Shown one piece after another: positions 47,821 to 58,526 of a DNA stretch of 64,000 nucleotides. Under the pieces are notes generated by a model that worked only from the letters and a program-made list of their open reading frames with translations, made no database searches and was not told the DNA's origin. Source of the DNA: Phycomyces blakesleeanus NRRL 1555(-). Its lineage: Eukaryota > Mucoromycota > Mucoromycetes > Mucorales > Phycomycetaceae. The translations under genes were made by a program, and so were the position numbers. The stretch's first letter is position 1. Each line of letters opens with the position of its first letter. The stretch spans positions 1,047,001 through 1,111,000 of the forward strand of contig NW_017265141.1 in assembly GCF_001638985.1 (NCBI RefSeq), given 5' to 3'.

Positions 47821-50488
47821 ATCTTATTCGTATACCTCAGTAACCACAAATAGAAATATAGTCACCCCATATATGCCAACAGCATCTCCAGCTAGCTGTC
47901 CCAACTCCTCTATCTGTTCACTTCAAAACGACCCACACCAACACTTTATTTAATTGGCTCTGGGTTGAACTTTCGTTGCTGTGCCTAATTGGAAAATATG
48001 GGAAAAATAAGAAACTGGCCCTACTTGGGCACATTTAAAAAACAATAATCACGGATAAGAACTACACTGACCAATGCATCTTTCTTTGTGCTCCCAAATC
48101 AAGTCGATACTTTGTGGTAGTTATATTTTTCTTTCTCTCTTATTATTTACTCTTTATTGTATAATTTTTGTACTAGAATTCCCAGGTATCTGCACGCGTG
48201 AGATCCAAGAGACTAATACTCATCGTCACAATGTTTTTACTCGAATAACATACAGCTAGTAATATTTATGAGCTAATATTGTTAGCAGAAAACTATGAAG
48301 TGTTGTCGCAAAAGCATTGTTCAATTTTATATCCAACCTCTTTTCTTTAAAAATAAATAAACAAAAGGTAACCACTTGCCTTTTATACATGCACAAAATA
48401 AAAATTACTTGCGTGTCTGCTTAAAATTACATTTGCAAAAGGCATAATATATTAAAGCACTCGGCTTTAGATTTTATTTTGTAAGTTATAAGAGGCTTGA
48501 GGATTTCAGATAATATTGTCATACTACATGTATGATATATATTGTTATTAAAAGTGCATATTTATCTCTTTTTTTTTTATTACAAAAATAAATTGCATTA
48601 TTCAATACACAATCTATAGTGCTGCCTATTGCTTAGAGTACATTAATCTAATACATATAGGGTAAATAAAAGAAGCCTAGTAAGAGATATAGAGAGTCTT
48701 TATATACTGAATATGTAAAAGAGTCGATTCGAGAGTAGCAGTATAAAGCACTCTTTAACTTAAGAAAAATATATTTTTTATAAAGGGATTTATCAATTCA
48801 CGTGAAAGTGCTACGATTAGGCGTACTCTTAGACTTGTTTGATTAACAGAAGCACACTATCAAAATTATTCAATTTTTTTTATAAATAATAAGCCAAGTA
48901 ACTATAGCCATTTTTTATGTCTTGTATGTTTTGTATTCTTTACCAAACACCTCTTGCCTTGGTGTGCTTGCTTTATTAGCTTCATAAGTAACTTGGTAAC
49001 CATTGAAAGGAAACAAAGAGAGTGAGAGAAAATATAAAACGTGTGATACATATCTGTATGAATTTATCTATATTGGGTTTCCTTGTTTGGACTTAGCCTG
49101 TTTATTTGCATGATCTCCCCCCTATCTTTTATATCATGACGGCCTTAATTTTTCCGAAAACGCCTTTCAAGGCCTGGCCTTTATGAAACAGTAGATACAT
49201 TTAAAGGATACTACAACATAACACTGCAAAAAGTAAGCATATAGGTACTGAGTGTAAGAGTTGGAAAGCAAGACCAGTGCTATATTTTAAAAAGGCTTTC
49301 TGTTTTCATTTTTCAGCTTGTGTATATACAATATTATAATCAGGTACTTTCTCTGAAAAGTATTTGTAGTGACGGAAACAAATGATCAACGTGACCAACA
49401 CCACACAGGATGCATCCATCCATCCTCCTCCCCCTATCTCCCCCAATCTTTTGATTGATGTATACTTTCAATGAATTTTATTGGACTAAAGTGAGGGAGG
49501 CGTCATCATCTCTCCATTTCTGTTTTTATAACTAGAGAAAAATTTTCGCGTCTTTTGGTTTTCCTTTTTTCCCTTTTTCTTTGTACTGGCCGTGTCTACT
49601 GGTGGAGACGATGGAGAGCTTCTGGTAATATATGGGTTTATGTCCGGCCGGTCATCGTTTATACACAGAAGCCAAGAGGGTCTTCCGATAGCCATGCTTC
49701 TTTTCTTATGAACGGCTAGCCAGATCACTTTAAGATAAGTATATGATTTTTTACGTTATGTGCGATGCAGCTTTGAATACTAATTAATCAAAGCCTGTGG
49801 AGTAGGCGACTGTAAGAGTTCAAAAGACGTTCATAAAGCCTTGGCAATATTATTTTGTTAAGCTTGTTGAGCCGATTTTGGACTCTTACGACCGACCGCT
49901 CTCTCTTTTTGTTTCTTTCTTTCAAAAGGGCCCGATGGAGTAGTAGCCACGGGTCAACCATGGTCTATCGAGCAAGTCCACAAGCGCGCGTGTAGCGTGT
50001 GAGCCGGTTGTCCGTATTCCTGTGTATTACTGGTTGCTTTCTGTCGTCTCTTCTGGTGGGCGCGGCTGGTACCATCTTTTTTGGGTTAGTTCCCGTTGCT
50101 TGTTCCCTCCCGTTGCTTGTTCCTTCCCGATGCCTTCCACGGCGGTCCATGTTGTTTGAAAGGTACTGTTGCTTGTTGCTTTTTTTGTTAGTCTGTTGCT
50201 TCCGCCAGTGGGACTTTTCTGCCAGTGGGTTTGTTGCTTCCCACTGGTAGGCCCTTTCCTCCTACCAGTGGACCTGTTATCTCTCGCCAGTGGACCTTTT
50301 CATATAGCCGTCGGTTGCCAGTTGCCAGTTGCCAGTTGCCAGCCGCCTGTTTTACTTCCACTGGCGGGTCCATTTATCTCACTGGTAGGAGACATTTATC
50401 CCACTGGTCGGACATTTGCTTCCTGTTGCTTCCTGTTGCTTCTGCCGGGGAACCCGATGGTTCCATTTCTGCCGCAAAATTGTCGGCT

Positions 50489-51145
50489 ATGTTGTGTCCT
50501 CAAGACACCTCGTCGAAAGCCGATAAGGCTCACCAGAAGCCCAACATGGGCGCCTGTAAAAAGGCCACATCAGCCCATAAGAGAGGCCAAAGTATGCGCC
50601 AGAGCAAAGACCAATCTGGCCCACAAGACAGGCCAATGTAAGTGTCGGGAAAAGGACCAAACTATCTCAAGACATAATCTAATTGTTTTTGTATTGTTAC
50701 AATGCAGGCTCCAAGTGCGCACCAGAGAAAGGGCAAACCAGCCCACAAGAAAGGCCAAAGTATGTGCCAGAAGAAAAGGGCAAACCAGCCCACAAGAAAG
50801 GTCAAAGTATGTGCCAGAAGAAAAGGGCAAACCAGCCCACAAGAAAGGCCAAAGTATGTGCCAGAAGAAAAGGGCAAACCGCCCCACAAGAAAGGCCAAA
50901 GTATGTGCCAGAAAAAAGGACAAATTGGTCCGCAAGAAAGGCCAAAGTAGGCGCCAGAGCAAACATCAATCCGGCCCACAAGAAAGGCTAATGTAAGTGT
51001 CGGGGAAAAGGGTGAAATATATCAAGACATAGACTAATTGTTCTTTGTATTGCTACAATACAGGCTCCAAATGCGCGCAAGAGAAAAAAAGGTTTTTCAG
51101 AGACCCTCAAGGTCACTGTCAAGATTCAAAGCCAAATCAAGATAG
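50489..51145 (+). CDS. putative basic repeat protein with duplicated exon module, right-arm copy
   Basis: Three exons fit one frame: 50489-50637 (first in-frame ATG; open further upstream to 50225), 50708-50992 and 51064-51145. The introns (70 and 71 nt) are near copies of each other: both start GTAAGTGTCGGG and end TACAATGCAG or TACAATACAG. The flanking exon ends are also copies (GGCCAAT / GGCTAAT; GCTCCAAGTGCGC / GCTCCAAATGCGC). So an exon-plus-intron unit was duplicated. The resulting 171-aa product is Lys/Arg/Gln/Pro-rich (KADKAHQKPNMGACKKA; KKGQSRRQSKHQSGPQERLM) with no recognised domain. Exon 2 holds the 47-bp array. It could be a real gene, a decayed transposon ORF or an expressed noncoding RNA; the frame-keeping of both joins is the main support. 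Confidence 0.35.
50731..50965 (+). repeat. 47-bp tandem array, right arm
   Basis: Unit starts at 50731, 50778, 50825, 50872 and about 50918; each begins GGGCAAACC (last one diverged). Lies inside exon 2 of the putative gene. Confidence 0.9.
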
Positions 51146-51581
51146 ATAGTCAAAAAAGAAAAGAAGTACAAAGAAAAAAAAATATAAAAAGAAAATGAAA
51201 AGAAAAAAAAAATACAAAAAAAAGAAAAAGCAGAAAAAAAACAACCAGAACAATATTTACCAGAGAAAAAATATGCTTACAATTATCTCTCTATCTCAGA
51301 TCAAGCCCCATAGTCACTAGTACAATCTCCAAAATAGTCAAGCCAAGGTACATTGCTATGTCCAAGTCCAAGTCCAATTCCAAGTCTTTTCCAAGTCTTT
51401 TCCAAGTCCAAATTTCCAAATGTCCAAACACTGTCCAAGTACTGTTCTAGTACTAGTCCTAGCACACAAACATATACAAACAAATAGAGAAGTACACAAT
51501 TAGAGAAGTAGACAAATACATACACACACAAACACACACACACACACACAAACACACACAATTTCTATTTTTCTATTTCTT

Positions 51582-51617
<36 letters not shown>

Positions 51618-52120
51618 ACACACACACACATACACACACACACATACACATAGTCATAGCCATAGTCATAGACATACAAACATACATATACACACTTATA
51701 TACATACATATATACATACAAAAGTAGAGGCGCATTTCTATCAAAGTCCAAAATCTGGGTTGTACCTCCAAGTCTCAAGGCCAAGTCGATTTCCAAAAAG
51801 GGGTCCAATGCAAAGTTCCAAAAGCAAGTTCCAAAAGAAAAACCAAAAACCAAAAACTAAATCCGAGGCCTATACTAAGTCCTGTAAAAAAAAACGGGCA
51901 TATACTAAGTCCTCCACTCCTAAAGGATCAAATCCAAAAACCGAGGCGTAGACCAAAACCTATCAGAAATGATCAGGCACATTAAGTCCTCCACTCCAAA
52001 AGGATCAAAAGAAATCCGACCCTGAGGCCTATACTAAGTCCTGTCCAAAAATCACACAGGCATATACTAAGCCCTCCTCTCTCAAAAAAAAAAAAAAAAA
52101 AAAAAGCAAAAAAAAAAAAC

Positions 52121-52208
<88 letters not shown>

Positions 52209-53320
52209 CAAACAAAAAAAGCAAAAAAAAAAAGATGAACAAACCGGAAGAACACTGCATTGGAACCTGGACCTGGATTGAAGCAAAGCTGCGAACTGGA
52301 ACAAGACTCTGGATTAAGACAAGGTATGAAATCCCTTTTTACATATATACATACAAAGCAAATGAAGTCTTTGATCAAAAACAAAAAACAAAAAAAAATG
52401 CTCAAAAAAAGAAGCTCAAAAAAAAACAGAAAGAGCAAAAGGAGCAATACCAAAACCCCCTTCTCTTATTCTTTTCAATATCAAAACCCCCTTCTCTTAT
52501 TACTATTATGTGAAACTGACTGGACAAAAAAAAAGAAGTAAAAAAAAAATCAAAAAAAAAATCAAAATCAAAAATCAAAATCAAAAAGTCCAAATTATCC
52601 CCTTTACTATGTGTGCTGTGTTTGGACAAAAAAAAAAAAAAAAAAAAAAGTCCAAATTATCTTTTTTATTCTTTTCAATATCAAAATCATCCTCTTATTA
52701 CTATTCCGTGAAATTGACTGGACAAAAAAAAAGAATCAAAAAAAGAATCAAAAAAACAAGAAAAAAACAAAAAGTCCAAATTATCCCCTTTATTATTTTT
52801 CAATACCAAAATCCTCCTCCTCCTATCACTCTTAGCTTATATTGACTGGACAAAAAAAAAAGAAGAAAAAAAACGGACAAAAAAAAAGATCAAAAGAAAA
52901 ATCAAATGGACCAAAAAAAAACCGACTGGACTTGACTGGAACCGACTGGACTCGACTGGACTAGCATGGCCTGGAATATCTTAGTATACTTAATTTAATT
53001 TAACCTAACTTATATTCCCCTTATAAAAATTTGAACAATAAATTTTGATCTCATTTGACTTTGATATTATCTTTATGTTTTTGTCTCTTTTTGATTTTGA
53101 TCTTACATTTGTCTTTAAAAAATATTATTAATAATGTTTTTGGTACTACTATATTACACTTGAGAGCTGTCTTATTATACTTGTGTTCCTTGGTAAGGTA
53201 GACAAGGTGTATTTTCTAATGAGGCATTCATTCAAAAATATAATCCTGAATCACGATAGCCCGATATCCCGATAACATAGTAAATTGGTCAAAAGTGTAC
53301 ACTTAATTTGGTGGGCAAAT

Positions 53321-53810
53321 TCACACTTTGTCCCAAATTTCTGCTCTCGGGATTTGTCAAGTGGTTCATTCAGTTCACTATGGCACGACGGGGTTTGGTT
53401 TTGGTATAGCTCATTCAAAAATATTGTCCTAAATCTGGAAAATTGGAAAACTGGAAAACAGTGTAAATTGGACAAAAGTGTCCCCTTAATTTGGCAGACA
53501 AATAAAAATTCCGTCCATATTTTTGCTGTTCCAGATTTGTGTGGTGTATATTTGTCGAATTTATGTCTCTTAGTTTAAATTTTTGTATTCCAGCAGATTT
53601 GCTTTCTATTTTGAAGTTGCCACAGAATTCTTTAAATTGCCACAGAATTTTATTGAATTACTACAAAATCTATGGCAAAATGATCCAAAATTGCCACAAT
53701 TTTCCTCCAGCTATACGATATTTAAAATGCCTTGAAGACGTAAAAGTCCTAATTCTTTATTTGGACATTATGGCAATTTGATTTTATTTTGCGACAGCAC
53801 AACACCCACT
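53321..53810 (+). repeat. outer edge of right arm with 183-bp direct duplication remnant
   Basis: TAAATTGGTCAAAAGTGTAC at 53281 recurs as TAAATTGGACAAAAGTGTCC at 53464, spacing 183 bp. The left arm has a single chimeric version. Outward of this the homology to 39197-39449 is diverged, ending GCACAACACCCACT at about 53797-53810. Confidence 0.7.
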
Positions 53811-54488
53811 ACAGCATTCCTCTTTTTATGTAAGAATTAAATTAATCGTAAATGAATTTCAACAGCTGGAATGAATTTTCACTTTTTTTCCATTACTGAA
53901 AAGTATTCACGAATAGTTGTCCCCTATTAATCGGATTCATATAGGACGAGCAACTAATATAGCTTTGGCCAGAGTTTTTAATAGGAGCAAAATGATAATT
54001 AACTCTCTAGTCAAACTTTTTATACTTTACAATCACTCCAGTGCAGTCCAGTGCCGCACAAAACTACTGTGTAGAATATAAAATAATCATAGAAATAGCC
54101 AATCTCTTGAATAAGTGCTCAGTAACAGAGATTGTTTCTTTTTATCTAACTAAAAACACTTGACAAAATTTAGGATGGGTTTATGCATTCAAGTTTATCC
54201 CGGTCAAGAATGTTCGACAAGTTATTATAGTGTTTTTTAAAGAGAATAATACAATAAGTTTAGCTGTAAGAGAGGATAAACTATGTACGAGGTACTAATA
54301 TATATTATAAAAAAAGGTAAGAAAGAAAGAAAGAAAACTTTACTAGACAAAGTATACAACATACACTCAACCGTTGCCAAGTGTTAGAAATATTGGACTT
54401 ATACATGCATATTAAAACAGATACAAATTTCAAACTTAAAATTAATTTCATTCTTTATTCGACCTTTCAGAAAGGTTTAAATTTCGTT
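53811..54488. other. intergenic, AT-rich
   Basis: 678 bp flanking the inverted repeat. Contains a short (GAAA)n stretch near 54318-54335. No gene recognised. Confidence 0.4.
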
Positions 54489-54845
54489 CTAATTGTTTTT
54501 GTGCTTTATTCCATGTCTTAAAAAGTTGGTCGACTTCTCAGTCGTGTATTCGCACAGGGGACACGCATAGCTTATAGGACGTATTACAAGCCCGCCAATC
54601 CTTTGATCAAACTCATTATTATCTCGAATGTTCATGTTTAAAAAGTTTTGTTCAATGTTAACATCTTCCATTAGCTCATCGTCTATAAAAATATCCAAAA
54701 AAGTCATTTTTTTTAAATAAGACAATTTAGCTAAAGAAAATTTACCATCTCTTGTGGTTTCTACCAAGTTAGCTGTTAGTATATTTGCGGGAATTATTGA
54801 AGAAACGGGTTCGAATAATTGCGTATTTCTGAGTATTTGAGACAT
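54489..54845 (-). CDS. small protein with one C-terminal C2H2 zinc finger
   Basis: Single open frame of 118 codons from ATG 54845. The last 30 residues contain CPLCEYTTEKSTNFLRH, then GIKH, that is C-x2-C-x12-H-x3-H, a canonical C2H2 finger with the usual hydrophobic Leu before the first His. The upstream part (LAKLSYLKKMTFLDIFIDDE; acidic, Asn-rich) has no recognised domain. A single finger is seldom enough for specific DNA binding, so protein binding, dimerisation or a truncated gene should be considered. No intron seen. It is the only coding candidate in an otherwise gene-poor 19 kb outside the inverted repeat. Confidence 0.5.
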   Translation of the reverse strand: MSQILRNTQLFEPVSSIIPANILTANLVETTRDGKFSLAKLSYLKKMTFLDIFIDDELMEDVNIEQNFLNMNIRDNNEFDQRIGGLVIRPISYACPLCEYTTEKSTNFLRHGIKHKNN

Positions 54846-57316
54846 AATAGAATAAGATAAAGAGCAATAATAATGCGAGAAAAGCCCTCTTTTTATACCT
54901 TTTTTTTTATACTTTATTTATTGTTGTTAATATTTTTTCTTTTCTCTTTTAGAGAGTACTATACGTAGCAAGAAACTAAGTATACACATTAAGAATCAGT
55001 AATGACTGGCACGGGTTTAGTAAAGGAAGCCTTTTGAGGAGTATTAGTAAAATAATAAATAGGACATAAAATTAAAAGAATAAACGCTACTAATTTGTAC
55101 ATTCAACGCTCTTTTTCCTTTTTCAAGCACACATATCTATTGTATGTATTTTATATGTGTTTATTCGAGAGTACACCCTAATTCAAGCATCTTACATTTA
55201 CATTAAACTATTATGCGGCTTGAATATAAATATATGTTTCGTGGATTCAAAAGTGGTAACTTCAATAAAATGATCAAGACTGCTTTATGTACATATATAT
55301 ATTCTTCTTTATTATTATTGTTATTATTATTATCTTAATAACTCCTCATTTTCAAGCCGTATAAAAAGCACCACATCATGTTGCCCTCGATAGAAAATAC
55401 CATACGTGTACAAATAATAGCCATATGATATTTAACATAGTATGAGATCAAAAATAAGAAATAAAAATATACCAGAAAAAATGAGGAGCTGTCTGGCTTT
55501 TAATGTTTCTAAAAAAAAAATGAAAAATCACTTACAGAAAACATAGCAACTGTAACAGATTACCATCTACCTACTACATCTACCCCTCTGATGTAAATAC
55601 TTTCTCACAATTTTTTTCCAGTACCTACACAAGCAGAATGTGCGGAAAACAGCTTGAAAAACAAAACAAAAAATTATTTTACCTGACCCCACCAATATTG
55701 GTCGTTCATCGGGTGCTCTTCTGTCTTGATCTTCCTGATCACGCCCTACCTGTTTTTCAAGTGTACTCATGCCAAATTTTCTACATCATCATCTTAGGTT
55801 TATGATGCACTCACTGAAATTTTACCTTTGATAGCTCTAATTTTTATACTTCTTCAATTTATTCTAAACACTATACCCTTGTTTTACGATTTTCTTCTTA
55901 ATTATATTTAACATGGAAATTCACTGGGTCTCCATTTCTATTTCTGCCAATATTTGATGAGGACAGACTAAAAGTTCAAAAAAGGGGCAAAAAAATCCAA
56001 AGATAATTACCCGGGATTTGCTCCTCTACAAAAAAGTACAATTTATTACAACTAATATATCGACAGAAAGTTCTTGTCGTATTGAAACAAAGCAAACATA
56101 TTGACTTGGTGCCAGGTATAAAAGACCATAATTGATATCAATTATTCTCTTTATACCAAAATCTTAAAATAAACAAATCTATGATGCAAGCTACTAAAGA
56201 TGAATGTCATATTTTGATTTTTGATATTCAAAAGAAATCTGTGCTTTAGAAATAGCAGACAAATGTTTACAAAAAATGAAGCATATGCTACACGTATCTG
56301 AACTTCCTCCGCTTTCTTCTCTGTATTTTTGTCTCAGATAATCAATAAAATAACTTTCTTCGGGGTCTATAAGGTATCATTCCTACTCCAAAATTCCAAA
56401 TCTCTTGAAGTGAATTCTGGATGTACCGCCTGTTTATATTTGAGCTTTGTTTAATTATTGTATCATCTGAAATATCTTATACCCTTTAAATCCAAAAAGC
56501 ACTGACAAAGTTTAAACATTTGTGTTCTTTCATTTGTCTCATTGCCCCAGAATTCAACTCGCCTACACAAAGACTATATTATATTTTATAGTATTTTGTA
56601 TTGTTAAAAAATCCTATTAGCAAACGTCTTTTTGGTTGCAGCATTGAAAGTTTTGAATGTCCAGACAGAATATTCAATGACATACAGTAGAATTTCTTGT
56701 ATATATTTACATTATTGAATGTTTCGCTAATTAGTTGATATGACAGTAAACCTCAACATGGTTTTTCGAGTATTTAAAAACACTTGAATTTCGACATTTT
56801 GATATATATATTTTCCATGCCCTATCAAACATCACAATACATGTGTTAGTTTCTTCAAAGTATTGAGCGCTACTGTAAATAAAATGAAATATATTTTATG
56901 GAACTATACACTTGTGCTGTTTTCTAAAAATTGGTGCATTTTTTTTCTATTTCACCTCTTCTAAAACATGAAGAATTAAAATAATTTAATTAAGTGAAGC
57001 TTAGGGCAATAAATATACTTCTCAGTAGTTTTCCGGGGCCCTCATAATTCTCTGTTCAAGTGTGGATTTCTACGTCCCCAAAAAATAATGATATTGTTAG
57101 ATACAACTTCTTTCAACTGCTAGAATGTCTATCAAGAAGAATTTTAGTATTTTCATCTTTCTATATATTTTAATTAATTAATAACAAAATAAAATAGCGC
57201 TCTGTACTGACTCAGTTAGGTTTACTTCAACTTTGACAGAAGTGTTTCTGATGAATTGCATCCTTAACCTACCACCCCCTGAAAACAAGCCACACTACAG
57301 TGACGTATTTTTACAG
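54846..57316. other. AT-rich gene-poor region
   Basis: About 2.5 kb with (TTA)n-like repeats at about 55307-55332. A tentative two-exon minus-strand microprotein starts at ATG 55770 (MSTLEKQVGRDQEDQDRR, then APDERPILVGSGTGKKL) with a GT-AG intron of about 55 nt. It would be only 35 aa and is not counted as a gene. Otherwise nothing recognised. Confidence 0.35.
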
Positions 57317-58387
57317 TAATCCTACGGAGACGACGTTTTCTGGTGGGACACGACGTTTATGATTAATCGGACTAATTAGAGAACCCGTTGGGATGTGATA
57401 TTTTCAAAGACTGCTAAAAAAGAATTATTAGTGAAGCCCAGTCAAAAAAAAAGAAAAACTCAACCACAGTTGATGAAAACATAAGTACTGTGCCAAACAT
57501 AAGAGAGATATATCTTAATAAACTTGGCTTTCCAAGACTTATTCTCTTAAGTAGATATATAGAGACGACTCTTGACTATATTATGTTTATGTTTGAAGAT
57601 AAAGAAACAAGCTCAATTCTTAATAAAAACTTGGTGATGAAATGGAGTGAAAAACTAGAAAACTCCCAATTTTTCACTCCATTTCATCACTAAATGGCCT
57701 CCCTCAGTAAAATTTTACATCTTTTCATTGGAATTTCAATCGCCGCGTAAAGCAAAAGTGAGTGAAAATTCTAAATTTTCACTCGACAGCGGGTTCTCTA
57801 TTACTTATGACTACCTGTCCGGGGCTCGGTGTCTTTCTCTAATCCTTTAGAGCAAAATGGTGTGCCCTGAAATTCATGCAATATATTCGTATCAAAATAG
57901 CCATTTGCGTAAGAAAATTAGACTTGGCCATAAAAAATAATAATTAGTTACAGATACACTATATCAATAGCTAGCTATGCAAAATATTATAAGGAACTGT
58001 TGAATTACAGGCTTTGTGATCCAATCTTGTTGAATATTTTACCATTTATTAGCCTTCCTATGTATATGATGTCTTTCTCTTTTTTTGCCCAATATATCCG
58101 CATTCTCAAAAAATGGACCAGGGTCTGTCTATAAAAGAAACCAGAATTAGCTTAAAGACACTAACTGGTAGGTAGTCCTCATCCACTCTTTTATTTTTAT
58201 TTTTTTAAAGCACAAAAAAAAACGTTGATACGAACATTCTATATCCTGGTTTGTATTAAATATTATACTAAGAATGGATTCTTAAGGACCAGATATAATA
58301 TTCCATGCCGGGAAGAAAATCACAATTTGTGGTCCGGTTGAATCAAAATGTCGTGCCCCACCAGGAAACGTCGTCCCCCTAGGATTA
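57317..58387. mobile_element. TIR transposon remnant carrying a nested MITE
   Basis: Left block 57317-57358 (TAATCCTACGGAGACGACG, then CTGGTGGGACACGACG) is matched inversely by 58346-58387 with about five mismatches, and weaker matching continues inward (ATTAATCGGAC / ATTCAACCGGAC). The right end beyond the block reads, inward from outside, CAGTAAAAATACCG, a start seen in Tc1/mariner/pogo-type elements. The interior (apart from the nested MITE at 57377-57800) has no transposase ORF. So it is a non-autonomous or gutted element of about 1.1 kb. Confidence 0.6.
57377..57800 (+). mobile_element. MITE copy 2, TAGAGAACCCG family
   Basis: 424 bp with ends TAGAGAACCCGTTGG and ...AGCGGGTTCTCTA, homologous to 16206-16580. 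It differs by an insertion of about 50 bp that forms a perfect 21-bp hairpin (stems 57634-57654 and 57670-57690, loop of 15). It shares the NIREIYLNKLGFPRLILL open frame (GTG at 57490). It sits inside the larger TIR remnant, so it inserted later. Confidence 0.75.
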
Positions 58388-58526
58388 GCGGTATTTTTAC
58401 TGGTCAAATAAAATGACAAGCATAAAAGTATCTTGCTTGTGGTGTATATAGCAAAATCTTAGTGGCGAGTTTTGTCAAAGAAATAAAACATCTGGCGGTG
58501 ATGTCAAATGTCATTCTTGTTTCAGC
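58388..58526. promoter_or_regulatory. upstream region of PPR-like gene
   Basis: Short gap between the TIR remnant and the PPR-like start codon. The transposon remnant therefore lies within 140 bp of the gene and may supply part of its promoter. No specific motif was recognised. Confidence 0.3.

Larger units (their letters stand above)
44482..48275. other. unique AT-rich core between the arms
   Basis: About 3.8 kb, not shared between the arms and AT-rich throughout. It includes an old inverted pair (44891-45165 and 47550-47820), a poly-T/poly-G junction at about 45578-45599, a slightly GC-richer open stretch at 46595-46825, and many short A/T runs. No recognisable gene. The core plus arms form a gene desert extending to 54,488. 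Confidence 0.8.
48276..53320 (-). repeat. giant inverted repeat, right arm
   Basis: Reverse complement of 39450-44481, see that entry. It is about 13 bp longer because of poly-A/T array length. Inner junction at about 48276 is abrupt: homology stops within a few bases on both sides. Confidence 0.95.

Noticed and set aside
50731..50965. CRISPR-like array
   Set aside because: Direct tandem units with no variable spacers in a eukaryotic genome; a plain minisatellite.
39450..53320. Inverted repeat as a pure assembly artefact
   Set aside because: Diverged outer edges, array length differences and a unique core of 3.8 kb do not fit a simple mirrored contig, though long-read confirmation is still the decisive test.
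55567..55770. Microprotein gene on the minus strand
   Set aside because: A plausible ATG and GT-AG intron give only 35 residues; too little evidence to call a gene.
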